Source: Isoetes taiwanensis (taxonomy: Eukaryota > Streptophyta > Lycopodiopsida > Isoetales > Isoetaceae). From it: DNA of 64,000 nt. The stretch's first letter is position 1, and every line of letters begins with the position of its first letter. The position numbers were made by a program, and so were the translations under genes. Below are positions 55,611-64,000 of this stretch, one piece after another. The stretch covers positions 13,052,916 through 13,116,915 of the forward strand of contig JAJEKV010000027.1 of NCBI GenBank assembly GCA_021234155.1, given 5' to 3'. The notes under the pieces are model-generated. The model was given only the letters and a program-made list of their open reading frames with translations. It was not told the DNA's origin and did no database searches.

Positions 55611-55952
55611 TTGGTGTTGATGTTTTACATAGATGCAATGAGGAGACTTAACCGATATGGAGGTGCAGAAAGAGGTATGGGAGTTGTTGAATATCCGGAT
55701 GGAGAAGACTCCAATCTTCCCAGAATTGAGAAAGAGGACATTTTTATTCAGCTAAAACAGGAAATGATACATGCCTCGGCCATTAAAAAGATTCTGAACA
55801 AGCCTGAAGCATGGAGCCATAACAATCTGAGACAATCTTTTATGAATCTATTCACGAACTATCCGGTGACTAAACTGGATCTATTGCTGAACATATTGGG
55901 CAGGAAGAGGGTGGCCGACCTTACTATGCAGGATCTCATTGAGGCACAATAA
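55611..55952 (+). CDS. Unrecognised 113-codon ORF after the LINE
   Basis: The frame reads RRLNRYGGAERGMGVVEYPD, KEDIFIQLKQEMIHASAIKK and KLDLLLNILGRKRVADLTMQ. It is charged and helical with no family recognised. It follows ORF2 by about 280 bp and may be part of the LINE 3' region or unrelated coding sequence. Base composition resembles the LINE. Treat as hypothetical. Confidence 0.3.
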   Translation: MVLMFYIDAMRRLNRYGGAERGMGVVEYPDGEDSNLPRIEKEDIFIQLKQEMIHASAIKKILNKPEAWSHNNLRQSFMNLFTNYPVTKLDLLLNILGRKRVADLTMQDLIEAQ

Positions 55953-56432
55953 ACTTCATTCTCAGATTCTGGTTACAGGTGTTTTTAGTGCTTCTTTACT
56001 CTTTACATAGTCTCATGCATTTTGATAATATTATGAGGAATGGTGCCTTCCTATATCAGGCCCATATGTAATGACATGGTTCCATTTTATAAGGAATATG
56101 TTTTCTTCTTTGTGAGGAAAGTAAGCCTTTTATGGTGTACTATCTAGACATATATAATGCAGTCTTGAGTTTTTCATTGTTTTTGTTCCCCCTAAATATT
56201 TCCGCGCCGCAATCTGTCTTCATATTTTCTTGCCACGTTTTTGTTTGAGACCTCCGATGCTGTAACCTGTCGAGACATGCAGGTTTTCCTATGTCGGTGA
56301 ACAGTCTGGCAAGGTGGACAGCTTGATCCGAAGCTTCCTTAGAACCGCAAGGCCTGAAGCTTCGGCATCTTCCGGTGCAAAAACGGGCGATGACTAGGTA
56401 AGTTTAGGGCGGACTGTTGTCGGAACTGGCTA

Positions 56433-57225
56433 TGGCAATAATCTCCACGCTTATTTTTCCGGTGCAGGGCCACCTCAATCCAATGCTCCAACTTGCAGGA
56501 CGCCTGCTATCCTTGGATGTTTCTTTGATTTTTGTGACTACCCAGCCTTTTTATAAGGATTTGCTAGAATTCTGGAGCTCGAAAGAGGATAGAGTACTTG
56601 TGCACTGCATTCCAGATCTGTTCAATGGAAACCCAAGCCATGCTAATATTTTCAGGCTCATGGCATCCAATCAGGAATAAATCCGACAGCCCATTGAGCG
56701 GGCGCTGCAAATTTTGCTCGAGCAAGGGGTTCATGTGGGCTGCATACTTTTCGATTTTTTCCTGTCTTGGGCTGTCGAAACGGGGCAGAAATTTGGCATA
56801 CCTTCTGCTGGATTTTGCACATCTACCTTTGCATATGTGTTATTTTGCAGAAGCTTTCCTAGACTTATCCAACATGGTTATCTCCCAGTGACAAAAAAAT
56901 CATGTTATGATAGTTAATTATCGCATCAGTATGCTTATTTAATATCAAATTTAGTTACTACTAAATTGGTGACATGTATACCTGATTTTCCAGCTCTCCA
57001 CGTCTTTGATTTTCCAGCAACGCTTCAATTTGGAGATCCCTTCGATCCACTGCTTCGAAGCAGAATCAAAAGATTTGAATAGCTAGAAAAGGCAGATTGG
57101 CTGCTGGCAAATACATTCGAAGAATGAGACCACGCTTCCATGGCCCAGATTCCACAAAGCATAGCCATTGGCCCTCTGTTACTACTGCCACCGTCAAACA
57201 AAGCAGCCCAACTAGCATCATTTTG
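56433..57225 (+). pseudogene. UDP-glycosyltransferase (UGT) N-terminal half
   Basis: The first part reads MAIISTLIFPVQGHLNPMLQ, LAGRLLSLDVSLIFVTTQPF and, after an in-frame TAA near 56679, LEQGVHVGCILFDFFLSWAV and FGIPSAGFCTSTFAY. After a presumed intron (about 56892-56983) it continues DFPALHVFDFPATLQFGDPF, a TAG, LEKADWLLANTFEE, a TGA, and SIAIGPLLLLPPSN. The FPxQGHxNPMLQLA entry, the D-containing loop and ANTFEELE...IGPL are diagnostic of plant family-1 UGTs, which attach sugars to small molecules in the cytosol. The C-terminal half with the PSPG nucleotide-sugar box is absent. At least three stops: a truncated pseudogene. Confidence 0.88.
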
Positions 57226-57229
57226 CTAG

Positions 57230-58050
57230 ATTAATGAAATAAAAATTTAGGACAATCATTAGAAAGGTAGTGATATTGCTGGTACTAGATTAATGAAAGG
57301 AAATGAAGGATTTTCGCAAAAACTCCACCCAACTAGCAAGAATGGGCATAGCCATTGTGTTTAGGAGAGCGGCATTTCTACAATATAGGAAATATATGGG
57401 GGTATTTTTGTAGATACAATTGTTATAAATTGCCCAAACTAAATAAATTGAACTGAATGACCTACATTAAAAACATGAGTTTATCCATGTTCACATTGGG
57501 AGCATTGCTATGTTGTCTTAACTTAGTATTTCTTCTTCCATCGTTTGTCATGCCCCCATTTTTTCGTTTTTGGTTTTGCTTACCTACAATGTATCCCATG
57601 TCAAATGTTTCTATTCTAACTTGTGTGCAGCTCAAGTTCCAACCCCCTATTGTTGCCTTATATTGCTGGTATCTACCTATCTTCTAGGTTTATGTTGCTT
57701 CCAATATGTTAATTTTCATATGACATGCTTGAGGGCTTCTTGCCTTATCAAAGATCCATTTCCATAGCACAAATCGTGAAAAATAGGAACCTCATAATGG
57801 CAAGAAATTTTTAGTGTAGTTTAATTGTTGTTCCTATTTCTAAGTTGCAACGTGCATGAACAAAGTTACTAGACGTATCTCTAAAACAAAGACCTTAGTA
57901 CTTCAATGAAAAAAGAATTTTGTAGAAAATTACTGGTTCAACCTCGCATGTTTAGGAATGTATTTTGTATGATTTCAAACTGATACAAATTCACTACTTC
58001 GAAGAGCCATCATGAAATTTTGGACATTAATAATGGATCTACCCACACAG
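57230..58050. other. No recognisable gene
   Basis: CTAGATTAATGAAA occurs at about 57228 and 57286, a short direct repeat that could be a relict target duplication. Nothing else supportable. Confidence 0.35.
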
Positions 58051-58057
58051 GTTTGGA

Positions 58058-58105
58058 ACGAAAGAAATATTCGCGGCGGCCTTGGCCGCCGCGATAAATT
58101 TCTTG
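58058..58105. repeat. GC-rich hairpin, 11-bp perfect arms
   Basis: TCGCGGCGGCC (58071-58081) and GGCCGCCGCGA (58084-58094) are perfect inverted copies around a 2-nt loop, extended imperfectly by AAGAAATAT and TAAATTTCTT. The left side (TTTGGAACG, GAAATAT, GGCGGCC) echoes the foldback insertion in Copia at about 10274-10300. Confidence 0.85.
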
Positions 58106-58676
58106 TATGATGTAACTTATTTTAATGAATATCAAACCCAGAAAGAAAAAAGGGTGTTTGGATGTCTACATGGGATTAACTGCACCACCCTAAGGTGTCA
58201 GTGTTGTGATGGCAAATTCTCCATAGATGTGTTTGTGTTTGTGTTCGAGTGAATGTCATGATCCATAAGATGAATTACAGAATCTCAAATTTTTGTCCTC
58301 TCAAGTGTTGAAACTCTCGAACATTGCTTCTTGTGCGAGATCTTCTTGGGCATGGTAGTTTACTTTTTTTTGTCCTTCTCTCACTAGCCACTTGCACTTT
58401 ATCCCTGCTTGGCCTAAGTTGCACTTCCCCTGCTTGGTCTAAGTTACGTAGACAAGCTTTTCATCTTGCTTCTAGTTGAATTTTGTGGTCTATCAGGCAA
58501 AGGCGACGCTTGTCTATTTTTCAATATGCTCAGGACAAGATTACTAAAGTGTATCATTACTTGTCTCTTGCTCGTCCCAAGCTAATGATAAGAAGGATAA
58601 GTTGGCAAACTTATATTTACAATGTGCTTATTCATAAGACGAATATTTGTGCCTAGTTGGGTTTCATGTATACAAT

Positions 58677-58747
58677 AATTTCATTCCAGTTTCAATTCTA
58701 CCATGTCAGGCATGCCAAAATAGCAGAATTGAAACTAGAATGAAATT
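58677..58747. repeat. 23-bp-arm hairpin
   Basis: Arms 58677-58699 and 58725-58747 are inverted copies with one mismatch (TCATTCCAGTTTC against GAAACTAGAATGA) around a 25-nt loop. This could be a small foldback element or a small-RNA precursor. Confidence 0.85.
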
Positions 58748-58860
58748 CTTATTAGGTGAAAGCTTTGGGTAGGAGCAATTCTGCAAATCTACAGGTAAGA
58801 AACAAGAAGAATGTTGGCGAAAGAGCAAGAATCCAAGTAAAAACTGCCAAAATGCAAGTA

Positions 58861-58955
58861 AAAATTTAGAGCACGAAGATTAGTAGCGTTCAAGTTTAGA
58901 ACGCAAGCAAAAATTTAGAGCACGAAGATTAGTAGCGTTCAAGTTTAGAACCCAC
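58861..58955. repeat. Two-copy 49-bp tandem repeat
   Basis: AAAATTTAGAGCACGAAGAT recurs at 58861 and 58910 with identical following sequence to CAAGTTTAGAAC. Confidence 0.95.
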
Positions 58956-60389
58956 TCCACGTGCGGGGATCAGATTGGCGGTGGGAGCAGAATTCTCCTA
59001 CCCAAACTTTACGTCCTTCAAAATACATATACTCTCTAAACATATAATCTCTATGTGTTTATAGAATAAGACCACGTGCATTGTTACTTTTTTAGTATTC
59101 CATTGAGCCAGTGCATCGCTAGCACTTTTAGAAAAAAAAAAAATAAAAAATAAAAAAAAATCAAATAGAAGTTTAACTTGAACTATGCCATGCAATTTGA
59201 AAGTCCATGTTTGGTAATGACCTAAAAACAATATTGAGTAACCCCTTGATTTTCCAACTGAGATACACAGTATAGGTTGCAATTGGAATTAGAGATTTTG
59301 AGTATCTACCTCCCGGTCTACAACTAGCCAAAAAGGCATGAAATAGTTTTGACGTATCTTATACAGCTTGATAGACCTTTCAACTGAACAAACAAAAGAA
59401 ATGCTGCTATCCAAACACGTGACTTCACTCAACAATCAGATGGCTTGAAATAAAATAATGTTCTAAGGGTTATTGCAAAACAAGAAGAATGTATACTGTT
59501 CTTGCACATGGATACAATAAACCGTAGACAATAGATAGTTCGTTTTCTCCTTTGTATCAAGCTTGTGTTCCTGTAGAGCAGCTTGGAAGCCAGCTTTAAA
59601 CATATAATGTTAAGCCAAACTAACAAAAATTACCCTGGTCTTTCAGGATGCACTTGATGCAACTGGTGCATCCCTGTATTGAGTGAAGCAACTCCAGACA
59701 TGAACATTTTCTGGAAAATGTTTAAACAACATCATAACAACATATCTGAATAAATCAGTTGAAGATGCGGATTTGTGCTATTTGAATACAGCATCCTTAA
59801 GCATGTGGCAAATCTGTTACTCGAATGAAAGAAAACAGCAAAATAAATCAAAGAACTATCGTTACCAAGCAAATAAATTCCAAGCATATAATGTCGAGGC
59901 TACCTCCATAAGCTTCTGGAACCCTCTAAAGTCTGCAGGAAAATGCATGGATATAGCATGCTAATGCTTCAGGCTCTTAACTGCGTAATCCATTCTGCAT
60001 CCCGTACCTTGTTGAGCAGCATGCATCCATTATGCAGTTCAGCAACTGCTGAAAGTAGATGATACATATCTGGCATGATGACCTCATCCTACAGAAAATC
60101 AGAAATAACCTCAGCAAATAGATATGCTACTAGAAACTTGTACGACCCTGAAAGAAGTACCTACTGTTGGCTTGTTATAGGCTGAGGCCACCTCAAGACT
60201 CAAGTATCTACCTTAATAACAAAGTTAGCCATTCACAAAAATATAATAAAGAGATACCCATGATAAGATTCTTCAATAAGGTCCACTGCTTCATTCTACA
60301 TAGCCTTTGCAGAAGCACTTCTTCAGTTGTCGTTTTTTGTGTTGCCATTGGACAAAACTTGGCAAAAGCCTGGTTGCTATTTTTGCTCG

Positions 60390-60490
60390 GACTGTACATG
60401 CGCCCTGAGATAGTTGCAGGTAGGAATGAATACACAAGGAAGGTGGATGTATATAGTTTTAGCATTGCCTATACAGAAGTTTCTTGCCTT
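60390..60490 (+). pseudogene. Protein kinase fragment, plus strand, unit 1
   Basis: RPEIVAGRNEYTRKVDVYSF then SIAYTE spans subdomains VIII-IX (APE-like, then DVYSFG) of a plant receptor-like or Tyr-kinase-like kinase. No N-lobe, catalytic loop or C-terminal subdomain in frame. Partner of the fragment at 62224-62345. Confidence 0.65.
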
Positions 60491-60799
60491 GATCTATAAC
60501 TAGCTTTTTTACTTGTCCAAATATTACCAAACTTGCTGAGAACGAAATAATTTGTGGCTCAATGCCTGTATCAGTAGAACGGCCCTATACACTATCCCAA
60601 AGCTGCGTCAACTTTATAGACCTAGAAGATTGAACATTCAGAATGTTCAATTTAATGTTCACCAGACTACCTATGGGGATTGAACCCCAAAATAGCATCA
60701 CAGATAACATAGATTCCTCTTTGAGAGTAGAGTTCTGAGGTAGGTATCCAGTGTTTGTGCACAATGAGATTCTGCTTTTTCTCATCAACGTAGCTTTGG

Positions 60800-61044
60800 C
60801 AAAAGCGTTTCCTTGAAAGCCCACAAGTTTCCTCAAATCTAGGACGTTTTTCCTTGTCTACTTCCAGGAGCGAAATAATCGAGTGAGGGTCCCTAGGAAT
60901 AGGGATATGGCCCTTCTTTAAAACTTCCTGCATAATTGCATCCAGGGGTCTTCCAATAAGAATTTCTATGCAGACAATGCAAAAACTATACACATCCATC
61001 TTTTTGAGTAGTGCCCTATCTGCAGGAACTCCAAAGCCATACAT
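60800..61044 (-). pseudogene. Protein kinase fragment, minus strand, unit 1
   Basis: Reading from 61044: MYGFGVPADRALLKKMDVYS, FCIVCIEILIGRPLDAIMQE, then HIPIPRDPHSIISLLEVDKE and KRPRFEE. This covers subdomains IX-XI: DVYSF, the (E/I)L(I/T)GRPL helix and the KRPxFEE Arg. The open frame continues to 60667 without kinase features. It is convergent with the plus-strand fragment about 0.4 kb away. Confidence 0.7.
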
Positions 61045-62189
61045 CGCTGTTAACCTCTCATGTTTGTAGAACTGTTACAATTCGGAACTAAAATTCTGCT
61101 TTCGATTTGCCAAAAGTGGCAAGTTTGTCAGCCAAACTTATGACTATCTTTTCCCTGGGAATCACATCAACTTTATGTAATGTCAGTTTTTGTTCTTCTA
61201 AGAAAACATCCCATATAAAAACACCCCATATAACATGAACAAATTGAAGCACTACTCGCAAGAAAGTGTCTACTAAATGAAAAAAAAAGACAAAGAAGCA
61301 GTATTATTCTTCGCCTAACCCCGTGTGACAATTAATCTAGCTCTCTTTTGCCCTGGTATCATATTTTATAAGGCATGACAGACCTTTTAATTGAACAAAA
61401 AAGAGAATGGCTGTCCAGACCATGACTTCAATCAACAATCAGATGGCTTAAAACGATGCTTTAAGAAATATTGTGCAACAAGAATAATGCATACTGTTCT
61501 TGCACATATATACCTAGACACAATGTATCAAGCTTGTGTTCCTGTAGAACAGGACAGAAGCCAGCTTCACAGATAAAATATTGCGCCTCACCAGCAAAAT
61601 TTAACTTGGTCTTTGAATGCCAGAATGCACTTGATGATGCAAACGGTGCATCCCCATATTGAACGAAGCAACTGCAGGCAACAAAAAGACCATTTTCTAA
61701 AACAGTTCAAGACACAGACTGTGCAAATAAACTTCAAAAGAAATCAAAGAACCATATTTTCAAAGCAAATAAATTCTAAGCATATATTGTCGAGAATACC
61801 TGCATATGCTTCTTGAAGCTTTCAAGGAACTCTGTAGGAAAAAACACGTAATGTTAGAAAATGTATGAATGCTTCGGGCTCTTAGTTGTGGAATCCATTC
61901 CGCACCCTATACCTTGTGAGCAAGCATGGACCAATTATGCAAATAATAGTTAAAAAATCCACATGCCACTAGAAATTTTCGTGAGAGTGCAACAACTTCC
62001 CGATTGTTTGCTGTTATTGGCTGAGGCCACATCAGAACTCAACCATACAAACAAAGCCTGAAAATATCGTAATAGAGGTAGCCCTTCAAAAAAATATAAT
62101 AAAAGAGATACCCATGCTGAGATTTTTCAATATCCCTTCTAGATAGCCTGTGCAGAAGCACCTCTTGTGGGTCCCTCACCATTGGACGA

Positions 62190-62345
62190 AACTTGTGAAC
62201 TGGGTAAAACTTTTGCTCCGCAGAAGCCTGATCGCCACATTTGTTTGGCCCCGGAGGTGGCATGTATCTATACATGTGGCCCTGAGATGGTTGCAGGTAG
62301 GGATGAATACACAAGAAAGGTGGATGTATATAGCTTTGGCATTGT
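62190..62345 (+). pseudogene. Protein kinase fragment, plus strand, unit 2
   Basis: APEVACIYTCGPEMVAGRDE followed by YTRKVDVYSFGIV matches unit 1 and keeps the conserved DVYSFG better. The frame is lost immediately afterwards. Confidence 0.65.
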
Positions 62346-62559
62346 CAGATTTTGGAGTAGAGGTCTGAGGTATGCCCCTTTCTTCAAGTGTTTTCGTGTA
62401 CATTCTGAAAATCCTCTCGTCATTGTAGCCTTGAGTTTCATCTTCTGGTCAGAATCGTTTCCTTCACAGCTCATAAATCCTCAAAGCCAGGACGTTCTCC
62501 TTGTCTACTTCATGCAAAGAAATATAACCGTGTAAAGGTCCCTAAAATTGCATAGGACG

Positions 62560-62705
62560 AGAGAAAGCCCTTCTTTAGATCTTTCTGCATAGCTTCATCC
62601 AAGGGTGTTCCAGTAAGAATTTCTATGAAGACAATGCAAAAGATGTATACATCCATCTTTTTTGAGTAGTGCCCTAACTGCAAAAATCTTCAAGGCCGTA
62701 CATCG
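62560..62705 (-). pseudogene. Protein kinase fragment, minus strand, unit 2
   Basis: Nucleotide match to 60900-61044 with frameshifts. Readable pieces include KKMDVY and IEILTGTPLDEAMQKDL. It shows the same convergent layout as unit 1. Confidence 0.6.
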
Positions 62706-62719
62706 CTATAGCTTTCATG

Positions 62720-63540
62720 TTTTGTACAATTGTTATCTTTGGACTGAAATTCAGCTTTAGATTTGCCAAAATTGGCAAATTTGAGACCAAACTTCTGACT
62801 AGCTTTTCCCTGGATAACACATCAATTTCATGTAATGTCAGTTTTGGAAGATTATATCTTAAATTATGGAGCCATCCATTCAGCCATTTGATTCTTTAAG
62901 CCCGCCAAGGATCCAGTAAGTAAGTGCATGCATAGAATGGTCAATCTTGACCATGTATTCAAATTGAAGTGTGATCAATTTGGTTATCTCTGCCTGCTCA
63001 TCTAGTCCATATTCCTTTTTAAGCAGTAATATATATCCTCAAAGGTTTTCATTCTCAATAAGTTTTTCCTTCCAATTAATTGGTTAAGATTTATTTATTC
63101 GCTGAATCTTGGTTTAGACAGCTTTTACTGTATTTCTTTACTTCCACGCACATAGACTCTCCAGTTATTTCTTCAGTTTTCAAGGTCATCCCATTCTGCT
63201 TTCGCTATCTGATATCTCTCACCGTTTCTTAGACCCAGACCCCTTCTTCCTTTCATTGTGGAGTAACCCCTTTGTAACCTACAGCTTTACATTTAGCATT
63301 ACCTGTGTCTACTTTAGTCGTTCCATCTACAGATACAGCTGAAGCCGCTGCCGCAATGCTGGTGGGTGTGACCTAACTTTCTGCATGACCTAAACTGCCA
63401 AAATATATGCGAGACAAACTATGACCTAATTGAAATGGTAGCATTTAATTTAATTTAATTTATATTGATCACGCCATTTAAGACCCTCATGTCCATATTG
63501 TGGCGAAACATATTACAAAAGATATATCAAAACATATATA
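62720..63540. other. No recognisable gene
   Basis: AT-rich sequence with a short TTTAA run near 63445. No motif seen. Confidence 0.35.
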
Positions 63541-63765
63541 ATGCATTCACTTTGATTCTATTCTTTGAGATTCTTTGATGCTCCAGTGCATGCGCGCCAA
63601 GTGTCGAAATTTTTTTCGGGGAACATTTTTTTTTTTTTTTTCTCAAAACATATATAATGCATTCACTTTGATTCTATTCTTTGAGATTCTTTGATGCTCC
63701 AGTGCATGCGCGCCAAGTGTCGAAATTTTTTTCGGGGAACATTTTTTTTTTTTTTTTTCTAGTTA
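63541..63765. repeat. Two tandem copies of a 116-bp unit ending in poly-T
   Basis: ATGCATTCACTTTGATTCTA recurs at 63541 and 63657. Each unit contains TGCATGCGCGCCAAGTGTCG and a T-run of 15 or more. Copies are nearly identical. Confidence 0.95.
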
Positions 63766-63982
63766 ATATAGGTGTGGCGACTACGGCGGCTATGGCGGCC
63801 TTTTCCTGTTTTCGTGCTTTTTGCATTTTGCTTTTCTTGCGGTATGCTTTGCGATGATGATAAATCGGCTTTGCTTTCTTTAGTAGATCGGCTATGGCAG
63901 ATCCAACTCCATCTCCGGCTCTGCCTCTTCTTCCTCTCCGGCTCTGACTCTTCTTCCAGTCCATTAATAAGTAGATCTGCAA
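63674..63982 (-). CDS. Unrecognised Lys/Arg-rich ORF at the window edge
   Basis: Minus-strand frame of 102 codons: WKKSQSRRGRRGRAGDGVGS, KAKPIYHHRKAYRKKSKMQK, AAIAAVVATPILTRKKKKK. Very basic, no family recognised. Its last third runs into the 116-bp repeat, where the Lys run comes from the poly-T tract, so the true coding end is probably an upstream splice donor or the ORF is chance. The upstream side is within 20 bases of the window end. Confidence 0.25.
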   Translation of the reverse strand: MQIYLLMDWKKSQSRRGRRGRAGDGVGSAIADLLKKAKPIYHHRKAYRKKSKMQKARKQEKAAIAAVVATPILTRKKKKKMFPEKNFDTWRACTGASKNLKE

Positions 63983-64000
63983 TTCGTCTAATGCTAGAGA

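Larger units (their letters stand above)
59330..61100. repeat. Kinase-fragment tandem duplication, unit 1
   Basis: Unit 1 (about 59330-61100) aligns in order with about 61370-62760, near 2.0 kb apart, at moderate identity. Landmarks include TATCAAGCTTGTGTTCCTGTAGA(G/A)CAG, GCACTTGATG with GGTGCATCCC, and the kinase pieces described separately. Confidence 0.75.

Overview
The window is nuclear DNA of a land plant, most likely a fern or another seed-free plant with swimming sperm. This is inferred from several signs. It has an intron-free giant PLS-type PPR gene. It has copies of a PF16/SPAG6 axoneme gene fragment. It carries plant-type kinesin, UGT and chloroplast RNP fragments, and it is dominated by AT-rich, decayed transposable elements. 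Only two genes look intact: a three-exon gene of unknown function on the minus strand (11183-12978) and the PPR gene on the minus strand (37163-40861). Nearly everything else is broken, duplicated or transposon-derived.

Layout. 1-1798 and 7217-10833 carry two copies of one Ty1/Copia retrotransposon, both interrupted near the pol C-terminus by a foldback insertion. Between them lie an LRR receptor fragment, imperfect tandem repeats and a hAT-like transposase relic. 11-18 kb holds the three-exon gene, hairpins, and a chloroplast RNA-binding-protein pseudogene. 18.6-20.1 kb holds an armadillo-kinesin (ARK) gene fragment.

20.3-29.2 kb is the most unusual block. A long decayed minus-strand gene combines a ParB/sulfiredoxin-like segment with a DNA amino-methyltransferase-like segment. 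It stands head-to-head with a decayed plus-strand gene of the GHTHxDID (DUF7869-like) transposase-like family. Twelve copies of a CG-rich palindrome, five of them containing a NotI octamer, lie only in the putative introns and 3' flank of the minus-strand gene.

29.3-30.2 kb carries two small paralogous minus-strand ORFs. 30.46-35.29 kb is an A-B-A' duplication in which A holds ARK and PF16 pieces and B is a second copy of the 19.1-20.1 kb segment. 35.6-35.9 kb holds a MITE and a hairpin, 37-41 kb the PPR gene, and 41.75-41.96 kb Helitron-like 3' ends. 44.9-46.7 kb (minus) is a DUF4283-like ORF1 relic, and 49.7-55.4 kb (plus) a decayed L1-type LINE with ORF1, endonuclease, RT and zf-RVT parts. 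The last part has a UGT pseudogene (56.4-57.2 kb), hairpins (58.1 and 58.7 kb), a tandemly duplicated pair of convergent kinase fragments (59.3-62.7 kb) and a 116-bp tandem repeat at the right end.

All family names come from motif recognition by eye. No alignment or database search was run, and exon boundaries in decayed genes are approximate.
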